DNA of 29,763 nucleotides from JAUMXJ01 sp041781135 (GCA_041781135.1 JBHAZV010000008.1:1-29763); one strand, 5' to 3'. Shown: positions 7,506 through 16,797, numbered from the stretch's first letter. Program-made: numbers and translations. The notes: generated from the sequence alone by a model not told the origin.

Positions 7506-8357
7506 TTAAATATTTATAAAATTTACATCGGCAGGAAACTCTCTCAGATATCTTCTAAACCAGGTTTCCTGCCTTTTTGCATAATTTCGTGTCGCCTGCT
7601 TGATATTTTCAGTCATAACCTCAAGATTGCACTCGCCGTTTAAGTATTCACATGCCTGCCTGTACCCAATTGAACCGAGAGCCTGCGGCGACGCGCCGTA
7701 CTTTTTCAAAATACTTTCGGTTTCGGCTACAAGCCCGCAGTCTATCATCTGTTCTACCCTCGCATTTATCCTCTCGTACAAAAACGATCTTTCAGCTCTT
7801 AAATAATGAAACACCGGCTCGATATCCGTATGCGGCAAACTCCGAAACGAACCAAGCTCTTTGCCGGTAAGCTCAAAAACCTCGACAGCGCGTATCAGCC
7901 GCCTTTTATTTTTTATATCCAATCCCTCGAGCTTCATTCCGGCCGCGCGCGCGAAATCCACAAGTTCTTCTGATTCCATGCATTCCAGCCGCGCTCTAAT
8001 CGCTGCATCGGCAGACGGCAGCTCATCCAGCTCAAATACCAAAGAATTTATATAAAATCCGGTGCCGCCGCACACCACCACTTCGCCGCATCGTCTTGCT
8101 ATATCGCTGATTGCTGACTTAGCTTCTATTTGATAATCCATGACGCTGAATGGGCATTCAGGGTCTAAAATATCAATTAAATGATGCCGGACGCCGCACA
8201 TTTCTTCCGCTTTAATTTTTGCGCTGCCAATATTAAACTCGCGATAAATTTGTACAGAATCCGCACCAACTACTTCTGTACTGAGCTTTTTTGCTAAATT
8301 CACTGCGTAGCCGCTCTTTCCCGAAGCAGTGGCGCCTATTACAAAATTTACCTTCAT
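7506..8357 (-). CDS. miaA: tRNA dimethylallyltransferase
   Basis: A 283-residue enzyme that adds a dimethylallyl group to N6 of A37 in tRNAs reading codons that begin with U. The P-loop GATASGKS is at 8-15, ADSVQIY (32-38) and GGTGFYINSL are conserved substrate-site motifs, and the C-terminal part has GSIGYRQ and the RNYAKRQETWFRR helix. It is the last gene of the operon, starting 6 bases after mutL. Its product is the substrate of MiaB, encoded three genes upstream in the same operon. No terminator is evident before the convergent antiporter gene. Confidence 0.96.
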   Translation of the reverse strand: MKVNFVIGATASGKSGYAVNLAKKLSTEVVGADSVQIYREFNIGSAKIKAEEMCGVRHHLIDILDPECPFSVMDYQIEAKSAISDIARRCGEVVVCGGTGFYINSLVFELDELPSADAAIRARLECMESEELVDFARAAGMKLEGLDIKNKRRLIRAVEVFELTGKELGSFRSLPHTDIEPVFHYLRAERSFLYERINARVEQMIDCGLVAETESILKKYGASPQALGSIGYRQACEYLNGECNLEVMTENIKQATRNYAKRQETWFRRYLREFPADVNFINI

Positions 8358-8363
8358 CGCCCT

Positions 8364-10277
8364 TTAGATAATCCTCCTGAATAGACGATCGATCTCCCTG
8401 CGAGTCATTTTGACAATAATCGGTCTGCCGTGGGGGCAATTATACGGATTTTCGAGTGTGAACAGCCGCCTGACAAGCTCCTCGGCTTCGAGATCGCAGA
8501 TCGCATCTCCGCCCTTTATCGCAGCCTTGCACGCCTTAGTTGCAATATCATAAGGCGTTTCGCCATCCCACACTTCATCAAACACAGCTCTGAGTATGTT
8601 CCTCGCATAACCCTCGTTCATTCCACTTGGAATACCGCGCACCACAACTGAACTGTCGCCGAACATTTCTACATCAAACCCCAAGTCCTCGAGACCCGAA
8701 GGCTCGTACCCCCTGTCGACATCCATCTCGAACGGCGCGACGAGCATTTGTATCGGAACTTTGCTTTTAAGCACAGAAGCCACATATTCTTCGTAGAGAA
8801 TTTTTTCGTGCGCTGCGTGCTGGTCTATAAAATATAGTTCCCCCTCGTCCTCTCCAATAATAAATGTCGAATCAAAAATACCTATAATCCTAAGCGGGCG
8901 AACAGAGTCCGCTGCATCGCGGTCCCAAAGAGACCGCTGCAAGAATTTGTTAATTCCGTCATCTGCAGCATTGGGCATCTCGGCGCAAATATCTGCCGAA
9001 GCATTAATCGGTAAGGATTTCTCAGATAACTCATCCTTCGCAACCGCAAAAGCTTCCGCGCCTGAAAAAGCTTCCGTAACCGAATAATTTCTGTTATCTG
9101 ATCGAGTATCAAAAAAGCCGGAATCTCGCAAAACATTTGCTTCGCCGATAGCCCAAGCCTCTCTTGCGAGGGCAAGCTCGCCATGCGAAGCAGCGGCATG
9201 CATATTTTCGCGATACCTATCGTGATCTTCAAGCTTGCTGCGATATACACCGCTCACGCCGATGCTTGGAACATGCGCATGCAAACTCAGCGCCATCTTT
9301 ATCGCCGACGAAACCGCTCTATCAACCCTCTGATAATCGGCAAACTTAATTTCAGTTTTTGCAGGATGAACATTCACATCGATTTCGGACGGTGCGACAC
9401 TTACAAAAATAAAGCTGACCGGAAATTCGCCACCCATCAAATGCTGCCGATAACAGCCCTCTATGGTTCTCTGAAGCTCCGCGCTCTTTACGTACCTGCC
9501 GTTTACAAACGTCATTATATAATTCCTGTTGCGCTTTCTGAGCGAAAGCCGCGAACTGAGCCCGCTTACCGAAATATCCGAAGTTTCTAAATCGATCTCC
9601 ATAAGTTCTTCTGCAAGCTGCCTACCGAATACCTGGAAAACCGCTGACATTTTATCGCCTCTGCCATCTGTTTTGAACACAAGTTCGCCATCGCTTCTGT
9701 AAGTCACAGATACGCCAGGGTTAGCGATCGCTAACCTACTGACAACCTCATTACAACTCCTTGTTTCCTGGGAAGTGGTCTTCATAAATTTCCATCTGAC
9801 AGGAGTATTGTAAAAAAGATCTGTAACGACTACGCTCGTACCGCTCATGGAAGAAATTTCTCCGCTTGCCCGAATATCGCCGCCCATTATTTCGACAAAA
9901 TAACCGGCATCATCCTCAGCTGTCTTTGTCGTAAGAACCACTTTTGCGACAGCCGCGATGCTGTGCAGCGCTTCGCCTCTAAATCCCATCGTACCAAGGG
10001 AATACAAATCGCTTATGCCGCTTATCTTTGATGTCGCGTGACGTTCAAAGGCAAGAAGCACCTGATCCCGCGGAATTCCAACTCCATTATCCGACACCCT
10101 TATTAAATCCTTGCCGCCGCCCTCTATTTCTACTGCTATCTCTGTACTGCCGGCATCCACGGAATTTTCAAATAACTCCTTGACTATCGCACTCGGCCTC
10201 TCTACAACTTCTCCCGCAGCGATTTTCGATATGTCCTGTTCGCTGAGCAGATGTATTTTATTAATTTGGTTTTTCAT
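8364..10277 (-). CDS. mutL: DNA mismatch repair protein MutL (endonuclease type)
   Basis: A 637-residue MutL. The N-terminal GHKL ATPase has ELFENSVDAG (34-43), DNGVGI (63-68) and TMGFRGEALHSIA (96-108). A variable, poorly conserved linker spans roughly 335-450. The C-terminal domain carries the metal-binding nuclease motif DQHAAHEKILYEE beginning at D485, ACKAAIKGGD near 580 and CPHGRP at 614-619, so this MutL nicks DNA itself, as in bacteria without MutH. The ATG overlaps the mutS stop in an ATGA, so translation is coupled. A palindrome resembling the feo operator falls inside the gene at 9719-9736. Confidence 0.97.
   Translation of the reverse strand: MKNQINKIHLLSEQDISKIAAGEVVERPSAIVKELFENSVDAGSTEIAVEIEGGGKDLIRVSDNGVGIPRDQVLLAFERHATSKISGISDLYSLGTMGFRGEALHSIAAVAKVVLTTKTAEDDAGYFVEIMGGDIRASGEISSMSGTSVVVTDLFYNTPVRWKFMKTTSQETRSCNEVVSRLAIANPGVSVTYRSDGELVFKTDGRGDKMSAVFQVFGRQLAEELMEIDLETSDISVSGLSSRLSLRKRNRNYIMTFVNGRYVKSAELQRTIEGCYRQHLMGGEFPVSFIFVSVAPSEIDVNVHPAKTEIKFADYQRVDRAVSSAIKMALSLHAHVPSIGVSGVYRSKLEDHDRYRENMHAAASHGELALAREAWAIGEANVLRDSGFFDTRSDNRNYSVTEAFSGAEAFAVAKDELSEKSLPINASADICAEMPNAADDGINKFLQRSLWDRDAADSVRPLRIIGIFDSTFIIGEDEGELYFIDQHAAHEKILYEEYVASVLKSKVPIQMLVAPFEMDVDRGYEPSGLEDLGFDVEMFGDSSVVVRGIPSGMNEGYARNILRAVFDEVWDGETPYDIATKACKAAIKGGDAICDLEAEELVRRLFTLENPYNCPHGRPIIVKMTRREIDRLFRRII
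9719..9736. promoter_or_regulatory. 18-bp perfect palindrome inside mutL matching the feo operator pattern
   Basis: The sequence GGTTAGCGATCGCTAACC is a perfect palindrome and fits GTTAGC-N4-GCTAAC, the same pattern seen at 29032-29047 and 28471-28486 in the feo operon. Here it encodes part of an RLAIANPG stretch of MutL. It may bind the same regulator or may be coincidence from codon use. Confidence 0.3.
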
Positions 10278-12796
10278 TTGGATTCCTCAACTAATTCTCT
10301 GAGTATCTCCCAAGCTTCCCTTGGAGATATGCTGTCTATGTCTATCGCAGAAAGTTTCGACCTTAATTCCGTATCATCCGTGCCTTCGCCGGAACTTAAG
10401 CCGTCTATCACATCGATGTCTGCCAACTCGCCGCCTGTCGACTCGCCATTGTAATACATATCAAGCACTCCGCTCTCTCTGGTTTCAAGTTCCCTGAGCA
10501 CTGCTCTCGCCCGTGCAACCACTTCATCAGCAACGCCAGCAAGCCTTGCTACCTCTATGCCATAGCTCCTGCTCTCGCCGCCTCTTGCGATTTTCCGCAA
10601 AAATACAATGTCGTCTCCATCCTTTTTTACAAGTATTCTGTAATTGAGTACGCCGGCAATCCTGCCCTCAAGCACCGTCAATTCATGATAATGCGTCGCA
10701 AACATCACTTTTGCCCCTCGTCGAGCTAAATACTCTACAACCGCAAGCGCAATGCTAAGGCCATCATATGTGGATGTACCTCTGCCTATCTCGTCAAGTA
10801 TTACAAAACTTCTGTCGGTTATATTTTCAAGTATGTAGGCAAGCTCTTTCATCTCGACCATAAATGTCGAGCGACCCTCAGACAAATCGTCAGAAGCTCC
10901 GACCCTCGTAAAAATTCTGTCGACCACGCCGATATGCGCACTGTCCGCAGGAACAAATGATCCCATCTGAGCAAGTATTATAATTATTGCATTCTGCCGC
11001 AAATATGAAGACTTGCCCGCCATATTCGGACCGGTGAGTATAAAAATTTTTTCGCCGCTGTCGTTCATAACAGCATCATTGGGTATATATTCAGAAATTG
11101 TTTCAATAACTGCATGCCGACCGCCAACTATGCTAAGCGCGCTTCCCTCATCGACCTTTGGCCTTGTATACCCTCTGACATAGGCGCACTCTGCAAACGA
11201 GGTAAGCATATCGATCTCGGCAATACAGGCGGCATTCTGCTGAAGCTCTGCAATAACTCCCCTAAGCCTGTTTTTGATATTCTCAAAAATTACTTTTTCT
11301 ATGTTCGCCGCGCGTTCCGAAGCGGACATCACCTTATCTTCAAGTTCTTTTAATTCCTCGGTGATATAACGTTCGGAGTTTACCAGCGTCTGCCTTCTGA
11401 TATAGCGCTCCGGCACCCTGTCAACAAAAGATTTTGACACTTCAATAAAATAACCGAACACCTTATTGTAACTTATGCGCAGAGTCCTTATACCGGTAGC
11501 TTCCTTTTCGGCTGCTTCGAGATCGAGTATAAATTTTTTTCCGCCGCTCAGTAGCTCTCTTTGCTCGTCAAGTTCTGCTGAATAGCCATGCCTCACTCCC
11601 TCCCCCGTCTCATCGACAGCCAGTTCAATAAGCGTGCTGATTTCATCAAGAGGCATGAGCCCGTCAAAAAAATGAAAATCCTGCGACGCGCGCTTCAGTT
11701 CGCCTATCGCAATCAGGGAATTCTTAATTGAAACGAGATCGCGATAATTTATGGTGTCGTATACAAGCCTTGCCACAATGCGCTCTATATCGCTGATTCT
11801 GCCGAGGAGCGCCCTATTGTTGCTTCGATCCCAGTAATTTACTGTCAGAAATTCTACATAGTCCTGCCTTTTAATGATAGCTCCGATATCCAGCAAAGGC
11901 GCCTTTATGCTTTCCTTGAGAAGTCTTGCACCCATCGCCGTCTTGGTATAGTCTATTACCCCAAGCAGCGAGCCCTTTCGCTTTCTGGTGTTAAGATTCT
12001 CGATAAGCTCCAGATTACGTATAGAACCGCCGTCTATCACTAAGTTTTCAGCCACGCTGTACTGTTCGGCATCCCTTAAATGCTCCGTACTTCTCTTTGC
12101 GGTGTACAAAATATAATTTTTGAGCATTTCCAAAGGGTTTTTATCGAAAGACTGTATTTTGCACAAATCAGTAGATACACCAATTTCTACAGAAAGTTTT
12201 GCATCTATATTATCCGAAAAATATATTATTTCCGAAGGCGCAACTTTTTTGATTTCATTTTTAAGATCGCCGAGCCTTACAGACGTCCTTCGCCTCTGTC
12301 CGGTAGAAATATCAGAATATTCGAAGTCAAAGAGTCCGTCTGGATTTTTGTACACGCTCGCTATGAAATTATTGTCCTCTTTGCACAAAAGATCGGAGTT
12401 ATAAACCGTACCCGGCGTAATAATGTTCACAACTTCTCTGCTGACAATGCTCCTGCCGCCCGCCTCAGGCGTATCCTGCTCGCATATCGCAACACTTATA
12501 CCCGCGTCTACAGCGCGTTTGAGATAATTATCCAACGCATGAAAAGGCACTCCGCACATAGGTATTTTCTCATCCCCGAAAGTGCCCCTGCTCGTAAGCG
12601 TAATTTCCAGTATCGGCGATGTTTTTACAGCATCGTCAAAAAACATTTCATAAAAATCTCCAAGGCGGTAAAAAAGAACATAGTCAAGATACTGCGACTT
12701 TATGACAAAATACTGCTGCATCATGGGCGTGAGCTTATCATACTCTGCTTTAGACAGCATCGGATATCGCTCATCCATGATTTTGCAGCCGTTCAT
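10274..12796 (-). CDS. mutS: DNA mismatch repair protein MutS
   Basis: An 840-residue MutS. The mismatch-reading Phe-X-Glu is F48-Y49-E50 within GDFYEMF. The connector, lever and clamp regions follow, and the C-terminal ATPase has Walker A GPNMAGKS (589-596), the MutS signature DEIGRGTSTYDG (from 668) and ATHYHEL. MutS recognises mispairs and recruits MutL, encoded immediately downstream. The first ATG overlaps the miaB stop as ATGA; an alternative in-frame ATG lies at codon 7, but the GGAG upstream favours the first. About 60 residues after the ATPase probably form the dimerisation helices. Confidence 0.97.
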   Translation of the reverse strand: MNGCKIMDERYPMLSKAEYDKLTPMMQQYFVIKSQYLDYVLFYRLGDFYEMFFDDAVKTSPILEITLTSRGTFGDEKIPMCGVPFHALDNYLKRAVDAGISVAICEQDTPEAGGRSIVSREVVNIITPGTVYNSDLLCKEDNNFIASVYKNPDGLFDFEYSDISTGQRRRTSVRLGDLKNEIKKVAPSEIIYFSDNIDAKLSVEIGVSTDLCKIQSFDKNPLEMLKNYILYTAKRSTEHLRDAEQYSVAENLVIDGGSIRNLELIENLNTRKRKGSLLGVIDYTKTAMGARLLKESIKAPLLDIGAIIKRQDYVEFLTVNYWDRSNNRALLGRISDIERIVARLVYDTINYRDLVSIKNSLIAIGELKRASQDFHFFDGLMPLDEISTLIELAVDETGEGVRHGYSAELDEQRELLSGGKKFILDLEAAEKEATGIRTLRISYNKVFGYFIEVSKSFVDRVPERYIRRQTLVNSERYITEELKELEDKVMSASERAANIEKVIFENIKNRLRGVIAELQQNAACIAEIDMLTSFAECAYVRGYTRPKVDEGSALSIVGGRHAVIETISEYIPNDAVMNDSGEKIFILTGPNMAGKSSYLRQNAIIIILAQMGSFVPADSAHIGVVDRIFTRVGASDDLSEGRSTFMVEMKELAYILENITDRSFVILDEIGRGTSTYDGLSIALAVVEYLARRGAKVMFATHYHELTVLEGRIAGVLNYRILVKKDGDDIVFLRKIARGGESRSYGIEVARLAGVADEVVARARAVLRELETRESGVLDMYYNGESTGGELADIDVIDGLSSGEGTDDTELRSKLSAIDIDSISPREAWEILRELVEESK

Positions 12797-14220
12797 ACCA
12801 TATCTCCTTCAATAATTTTATCTATTACTTCTCCATGCAGAGAAAAATGTCTTGCCTTTGTAATCTTTATCTTGACAATATCGCCTATACTACACTCATT
12901 TACGGGCACAGTGCACGTAATACCGCCGCTTGTCCTGCCCATAAACAAGCTTTCAGAGCGCTTTGAAACAGCTTCAACCAGGACCTCCTGAACACTTCCG
13001 AGCATTTTCTGCATCTTAAGTTTAACTCCGGCATTGATCTCATCTACGAGCTGCCTCAATCGCTCCGATTTTACATCCTCCGGCACCTGATTCGAGAACT
13101 CAGCCGCAGGCGTGCCTGTGCGTCTGGAATATATATATGTGTATGCGCTGTCATAATCTATTTCGCGAACCAGAGCCAGCGTATCCTCAAAATCCTGCTG
13201 TGTCTCGCCGGGAAAACCTACAATAATATCCGTAGAAATTGCAATATCCGGAATGACCTTGCGCGCATACTCGACAGCCGCCTTATACTTTGCAATGCTG
13301 TAGCCCCTGTTCATAAGCCTAAGCACCCTGTCGCTTCCTGATTGAACCGGAAGATGGAGCTGACGGCATATGTGTTTTGATGCAGCCATGACATCTATCA
13401 ATCTTTCGCTTATATCCTTTGGATGCGAAGTCATAAAACGAATGCGCTGAATTCCCGTCTCTTTGTCTATTCTTTCTATCAGATCCGCAAAACTGACTCC
13501 AAGCTCCTTGCCATATGAGTTGACATTCTGCCCAAGGAGCATTACCTCCTTTGTACCGCCCGCCGCAAGCGCTGCGACCTCGGCAACTACGCTGTCGGGA
13601 GTCCTACTCCTCTCTCGCCCCCTGGTATACGGAACAATGCAGTATGTACAAAAATTGTTGCAGCCATAATTTATATTTACATAACCCTTGGCGCTGCGCT
13701 CTCTAATCGCCGGCAGACCCTCTACTATTTCGCTGCCGTCTTTAAGAACCTCGACCACCTGCTTTTGCTCGCTCATGGTTCGTTCGAGCAGCACTGGAAA
13801 ATCGTGCAGATTATGCGTGCCAAAAATCAAATCTACATAAGGATAATTTTTTTTGAGTTCCTCAACAATATGCGGCTGCTGCATCATACACCCGCATATC
13901 GCCACCATAATATCCGGCCGGCTCTTTTTCAAATGCTTGACTCTGCCCAGATTTCCGAACACTCTCAGCTCGGCATTCTCGCGCACGCAGCATGTATTAA
14001 ACAGTATGAAATCGGCATCCTCGAAGCCTTCTGCTGTCCCGTACCCCATATCGGTCAGCATTGCGCGAAGTTTTTCGGAATCGTGCTCATTCATCTGACA
14101 GCCGTAAGTCTCGATATGAGCAAGCGGAGCGCCAAAAAGCTGCCCGCGTATCTTCGCTATGGCAACCTCGTTCCGCTCATAAAAATCGCCCATATTTACA
14201 AACTCAGAAACCTGATTCAT
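12793..14220 (-). CDS. miaB: tRNA-2-methylthio-N6-dimethylallyladenosine synthase
   Basis: A 475-residue radical-SAM methylthiotransferase. The N-terminal MTTase domain holds its [4Fe-4S] ligands at C41 (ETYGCQMNEHD), C77 (NTCCVRENA) and C111 (CGCMM); the radical-SAM site is GCNNFCTYC with C187, C191 and C194. The last 65 residues match a TRAM RNA-binding domain. A 30-residue N-terminal extension precedes the first conserved strand, as in other Clostridia. It completes ms2i6A37 from the i6A37 made by MiaA. Its ATG overlaps the stop of the upstream aminotransferase gene and its stop overlaps the mutS start, both as ATGA. Confidence 0.96.
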   Translation of the reverse strand: MNQVSEFVNMGDFYERNEVAIAKIRGQLFGAPLAHIETYGCQMNEHDSEKLRAMLTDMGYGTAEGFEDADFILFNTCCVRENAELRVFGNLGRVKHLKKSRPDIMVAICGCMMQQPHIVEELKKNYPYVDLIFGTHNLHDFPVLLERTMSEQKQVVEVLKDGSEIVEGLPAIRERSAKGYVNINYGCNNFCTYCIVPYTRGRERSRTPDSVVAEVAALAAGGTKEVMLLGQNVNSYGKELGVSFADLIERIDKETGIQRIRFMTSHPKDISERLIDVMAASKHICRQLHLPVQSGSDRVLRLMNRGYSIAKYKAAVEYARKVIPDIAISTDIIVGFPGETQQDFEDTLALVREIDYDSAYTYIYSRRTGTPAAEFSNQVPEDVKSERLRQLVDEINAGVKLKMQKMLGSVQEVLVEAVSKRSESLFMGRTSGGITCTVPVNECSIGDIVKIKITKARHFSLHGEVIDKIIEGDMV

Positions 14221-15416
14221 CTATTTCTTTCAAGCCCTTTGACAAAATTGCCAATACGCGCTATTCCGGTTCTTATTACTTCCTCGGAGGTGGCATATGA
14301 CAATCTGATGTACTCGTTCGCGCCAAAAGCGATCCCAGGTATAACCGCAACCTTTTCCTGCTCCAAAAGCCTTGCAGCAAAAGAGGTCGAGCTGTCTATC
14401 CCGTTTTTTGGCGTATAGTATGCAGATACATCCACCATTACATAGAACGCTCCGCTCGGTCTCACATAGCCGATTCCGTCTATTTCATCAAGAAGCGAAG
14501 TCATTATCTCCATACGCCTGCTGAATTCCTGACGCATTGACTCTACCGCCTCGGCGCTTTTTTCGGAATTGAGCGCCTCTACGCCGGCATATTGTGCAAT
14601 AGTATTCGGATTGGAAGTTTCATGAGACTGTATATTTGACATAAGCTTGGCAAGCTTGACATTTGAGGCGCTGTAGCCGATTCTCCAGCCGGTCATGGCA
14701 TACGCCTTGCTAAGTCCGTTTACCACTATTGTCCTTTGGTAAAGATCATCGGAGAGACTTGCAATACTTATGTGTTTTTTGTCGTATACGAGTTTCTCGT
14801 AAATTTCATCGGAGATGATATAAAGATCATGCCTGACGGCTACTTCTCCGATTGCGGCCAGTTCTTCCCTTGTGTAAACTGAACCGGTAGGATTGTTCGG
14901 GCTGTTCAGTATCAGAGCCTTTGTTTTTGCGGTAATGCTTTTTTCGAGCTGTTCGGCCGTCACTTTGAATGAATTTAGAGCGCTGCTTTCGACTATAACC
15001 GGACTGCCTCCCGCCATTTTTACAAGCTCGACATAGCTGACCCAGTAAGGCGCAGGCACTAAAATTTCGTCACCGGGATTGGTAACTGCAAGCAAAGCAT
15101 TGGAAATAGAGTGCTTTGCACCGTTCGAAATAACTATCTGTGAAATATCGTAGCTAAGCCCGTTATCTCTGAGCAATTTTGCCGAAACAGCCTGCTTCAG
15201 CAGCGGTAGCCCCGACGCCGCCGTGTAGCCGTTGCCGCCCTTGCCAATTCTTTCCACCGCCACATTCCTGATGTTTTCCGGCGTATTAAAATCCGGCTCT
15301 CCTGCACTAAAGCTTACAATACTCTCTCCTTTGGCTTTGAGTTCATTTGCCTTTGCAGTAATTTCCAGCGTGAGCGAAGGTGCGATCGCGCTAAACTTTG
15401 TCGAAAGTTCTTTCAT
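14217..15416 (-). CDS. PLP-dependent aminotransferase, aspartate aminotransferase type (class I)
   Basis: A 399-residue fold-type I PLP enzyme. Motifs include FSAGEPDFNTP (36-46), ISNGAKHSI, LNSPNNPTGSVY for the substrate-carboxylate Asn region, SDEIYE with the pyridine-N Asp, and GLSKAYAMTGWRIGY with the Schiff-base Lys. This set is typical of class Ib aspartate aminotransferases, which interconvert aspartate and 2-oxoglutarate with oxaloacetate and glutamate; specificity for other amino acids cannot be excluded. It is the first gene of the operon with miaB-mutS-mutL-miaA. ATG start with AGGAGA upstream. The leader contains a terminator-like hairpin (15428-15456), so expression of the whole operon may be attenuated. 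Confidence 0.88.
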   Translation of the reverse strand: MKELSTKFSAIAPSLTLEITAKANELKAKGESIVSFSAGEPDFNTPENIRNVAVERIGKGGNGYTAASGLPLLKQAVSAKLLRDNGLSYDISQIVISNGAKHSISNALLAVTNPGDEILVPAPYWVSYVELVKMAGGSPVIVESSALNSFKVTAEQLEKSITAKTKALILNSPNNPTGSVYTREELAAIGEVAVRHDLYIISDEIYEKLVYDKKHISIASLSDDLYQRTIVVNGLSKAYAMTGWRIGYSASNVKLAKLMSNIQSHETSNPNTIAQYAGVEALNSEKSAEAVESMRQEFSRRMEIMTSLLDEIDGIGYVRPSGAFYVMVDVSAYYTPKNGIDSSTSFAARLLEQEKVAVIPGIAFGANEYIRLSYATSEEVIRTGIARIGNFVKGLERNR

Positions 15417-15427
15417 TATTCTCTCCT

Positions 15428-15456
15428 AAAAAATTTTGGCACCGCCGGAGCAAAAT
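15428..15456 (-). promoter_or_regulatory. terminator-like hairpin in the leader of the aminotransferase-mutSL operon
   Basis: On the minus strand ATTTTG ... CAAAAT closes a stem that continues with CC/GG pairs and is followed by a run of six T just before the AGGAGA ribosome site. It lies between the promoter (15480-15508) and the ATG. It could be an attenuator or simply a structured leader; the stem has a mismatch and a bulge. Confidence 0.35.
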
Positions 15457-15479
15457 CCAAAGCGTCTGCCGCAAGTATA

Positions 15480-15508
15480 ATTATATACCAGCCTCGTGCC
15501 ACTTTCAA
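15480..15508 (-). promoter_or_regulatory. promoter of the aminotransferase-miaB-mutS-mutL-miaA operon
   Basis: On the minus strand TTGAAA (15508-15503) and TATAAT (15485-15480) are 17 bases apart. Transcription should start near 15473, leaving a leader of about 57 bases. No equally good promoter was noticed within the five-gene operon. Confidence 0.8.
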
Positions 15509-15512
15509 GGCA

Positions 15513-15530
15513 TGCACAATAAATTGTACA
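15513..15530. promoter_or_regulatory. imperfect palindrome between divergent aminotransferase promoters
   Basis: TGCACAAT-AA-ATTGTACA is an inverted repeat with 7 of 8 positions paired. It sits 3 bases upstream of the plus-strand -35 (15534) and 4 bases upstream of the minus-strand -35, so one regulator bound here could affect both divergent promoters. The binding protein is unknown. Confidence 0.4.
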
Positions 15531-15533
15531 GTG

Positions 15534-15562
15534 TTGACTAAACCTGTATTATTTACTACTAT
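15534..15562 (+). promoter_or_regulatory. promoter of the second aminotransferase gene
   Basis: TTGACT (15534-15539) and TACTAT (15557-15562) are separated by 17 bases. The start of transcription should be near 15569, and GGAGG at 15583-15587 precedes the ATG at 15593. Confidence 0.7.
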
Positions 15563-15592
15563 TATCGTTGGAGTATATAAACGGAGGTCACA

Positions 15593-16789
15593 ATGAATCT
15601 ATCCAGGCGAATCTCTGCAATGCAGGAAAGTCCAATAAGAAAGCTCGTTCCATATGCAGAAAAAGCTAAGAAAAACGGCAAAAAAGTCTACCACTTGAAC
15701 ATCGGCCAGCCCGATATCGAAACACCGGATGTGTTTCTGGAATCTATAAGAAACTTCGAAGAAAAGGTAATCAAATATTCGAATTCCAAGGGCGATCCCG
15801 CTCTGATCGACGCTATCGTTAAGTATTACAAAAAAATCGGTATAAATTTCGAATCAGAGGACATACTCATAATGAACGGCGGCAGCGAAGCGATTCTCTT
15901 TTCGCTTATGGCAGTCGCTGATGAAGGAGACAACATCCTCGTTCCGGAGCCATTCTACACAAACTACGGAGGTTTTGCAGTTCCTGCAGGGCTTACAATA
16001 AAACCTATCACCACCGTTGCATCCAATGGATTCAGACTTCCAAGCTATGAAAAAATCTCATCTCTCGTAGACGAAAAAACTCGCGCAATACTGCTTTCGA
16101 ACCCAGGCAACCCTACCGGTGCCGTATACACGCGCGCAGAAGTAGAAATGATAGCTCGAATCGCAAAAGAAAAAGAACTTTTTGTAATAGCCGATGAAGT
16201 GTACAGAGAATTCGTATACGACGATCTCGAATACACAAGTTTTGGCGCAATGAAGGACATAGCCGACAGAGTGATAATAGTTGACTCGGTTTCCAAGAGA
16301 TATTCGGCGTGCGGTGCAAGAATAGGCTCTGTAGCCTGCAAAAATAATGATTTCATCAAGGGCGTGCTGAAGCTCTGCATGGGCAGGCTCTGTGTTCCAA
16401 CTCTTGAACAGGTAGGCGCCGCTGCGCTATACGGCATAAATTCAGACTATTTCGAACCTATAAAGGCTGAATATACAAAAAGACGCGATATAGTTTTCGG
16501 CGCTCTCTCAGCAATGGAAGGCGTCGTCTGCGAACAACCTCGCGGCGCCTTTTATGTCATCGCCAATATGCCGGTTGACGATGCCGAAAAATTCGTTATC
16601 TGGATGCTCGAAAACTTTGAAATTAATGGCGAAACCGTAATGTTTGCACCGGCGGAAAAATTTTACGCCACTCCCGGCATAGGCAAAAATGAAGCGAGGC
16701 TTGCATACGTCCTAAAAGAAGAAGATCTCAAAAAAGCGATGAATATACTCGATAAAGCATTACTCGCCTACCCCGGAAGAACGATTTAG
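15593..16789 (+). CDS. PLP-dependent aminotransferase (class I/II)
   Basis: A 398-residue fold-type I aminotransferase, only distantly similar to the one encoded divergently at 14217-15416. It shows LNIGQPDIETP, MNGGSEAILFS, LSNPGNPTGAVYT, IADEVYREFVYDD with the Asp contacting the PLP nitrogen, and DSVSKRYSACGARIGS carrying the Schiff-base Lys; the usual GWR is replaced by GAR. That variant occurs in a clade annotated as aspartate or broad-specificity aminotransferases in Clostridia; the true amino donor is uncertain. The PAP2 gene follows after 8 bases, with its ribosome site overlapping this stop, so the two are co-transcribed. Confidence 0.86.
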   Translation: MNLSRRISAMQESPIRKLVPYAEKAKKNGKKVYHLNIGQPDIETPDVFLESIRNFEEKVIKYSNSKGDPALIDAIVKYYKKIGINFESEDILIMNGGSEAILFSLMAVADEGDNILVPEPFYTNYGGFAVPAGLTIKPITTVASNGFRLPSYEKISSLVDEKTRAILLSNPGNPTGAVYTRAEVEMIARIAKEKELFVIADEVYREFVYDDLEYTSFGAMKDIADRVIIVDSVSKRYSACGARIGSVACKNNDFIKGVLKLCMGRLCVPTLEQVGAAALYGINSDYFEPIKAEYTKRRDIVFGALSAMEGVVCEQPRGAFYVIANMPVDDAEKFVIWMLENFEINGETVMFAPAEKFYATPGIGKNEARLAYVLKEEDLKKAMNILDKALLAYPGRTI

Positions 16790-16797
16790 GATATAAA

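Noticed and set aside
12080..12991. A 303-codon plus-strand frame opposite mutS and the end of miaB
   Set aside because: It lies entirely across conserved coding sequence of two known genes on the other strand and shows no family motif.
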